Shown in pieces: positions 63,891-64,000 of a DNA stretch of 64,000 bases (positions are counted from its first letter, which is position 1; each line of letters begins with the position of its first letter). Under the pieces are notes generated by a model. That model saw nothing but the letters and a program-made list of their open reading frames with translations, did no database searches and was not told the DNA's origin. The DNA lies in contig NZ_OY776223.1 in NCBI RefSeq assembly GCF_963675395.1, positions 124,001 to 188,000 of the forward strand, given 5' to 3'. A program made the position numbers and the translations under genes. The stretch comes from an uncultured Vibrio sp. Its GTDB lineage: Bacteria; Pseudomonadota; Gammaproteobacteria; Enterobacterales; Vibrionaceae.

Positions 63891-64000
63891 CGCGAAATCT
63901 TCGAGCAGCTCGTTACCGACTAATTTATTGTATTTACGTCGGGTTACGGTGACTTTATGTATAGAGATAACTCTTCATCCTTGAGAATTAACAGTGTCGT

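Noticed and set aside
1..64000. CRISPR arrays, rRNA genes, prophage modules, toxin-antitoxin or restriction systems
   Set aside because: No regularly spaced repeats, rRNA sequence or recognisable proteins of these types were seen.

Overview
The window looks like chromosomal DNA of a Vibrio, probably close to the Harveyi clade. The evidence is VCR-like integron attC sites, Vibrio-type cob, astE, btuCD, hca and ureide genes, a tandem tRNA-Val(GAC) pair and moderate GC. This is inference from gene content and remembered homologues; no database search was run.

Layout. 1-10.6 kb: a partial NAD(P)-binding oxidoreductase, an internally deleted flavin reductase, the cobalamin lower-ligand and nucleotide-loop operon cobT-cobS-cobU-cobC-like, an M3 oligoendopeptidase, astE, btuC-btuD, a palindromic repeat and two conserved housekeeping-type genes. 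10.6-14.9 kb: an MFS transporter with a divergent LysR regulator, a mini-glutaredoxin, a YgjP-type metallopeptidase-fold protein and rlmF. 15-17.5 kb: an AT-rich insert with two gene cassettes (a secreted metzincin-like protease and a small membrane protein), each followed by a VCR-like attC site, with no integrase. 17.6-21.3 kb: a Fur-type, divergently arranged iron-complex ABC transporter. 21.5-28.4 kb: an M20 peptidase, the tyrosine/homogentisate operon hppD-hmgA-FAH-maiA behind two good TyrR-box matches, and two conserved hypothetical genes. 28.5-32.5 kb: two tRNA-Val genes, an IS91-type transposase remnant, a DUF3360 membrane protein and mqo.

33-38.2 kb carries an hcaEFCBD operon with divergent hcaR. 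It makes 2,3-dihydroxyphenylpropionate from phenylpropionate. The meta-cleavage half, mhpBCDFE with mhpR, lies about 14 kb away at 51.8-58.7 kb. Between them sits a ureide cluster (39.4-51.2 kb): PuuE-type allantoinase, racemase, GntR regulator, NCS1 permease, amidase, HpxW-like oxamate amidohydrolase, ureidoglycine-glyoxylate aminotransferase, allantoate amidohydrolase, a DUF5718 protein and a pair of half-size CHR ('chromate') transporters. Together these could take allantoin through oxalurate and oxamate to oxalate and ammonia. The window ends with an esterase-like hydrolase, a LuxR-type response regulator and a sensor kinase fused to an NCS1 permease domain.

A recurring theme is gene decay by internal deletion. 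The flavin reductase and mhpA survive only as in-frame fusions of their two ends. The MHS-type transporter next to mhpE has lost its start codon, carries a nonsense codon and has two deletions. The most interesting leads are the integrase-less attC cassettes, the CHR pair inside a ureide operon, and the permease-kinase fusion with its unresolved start codon.
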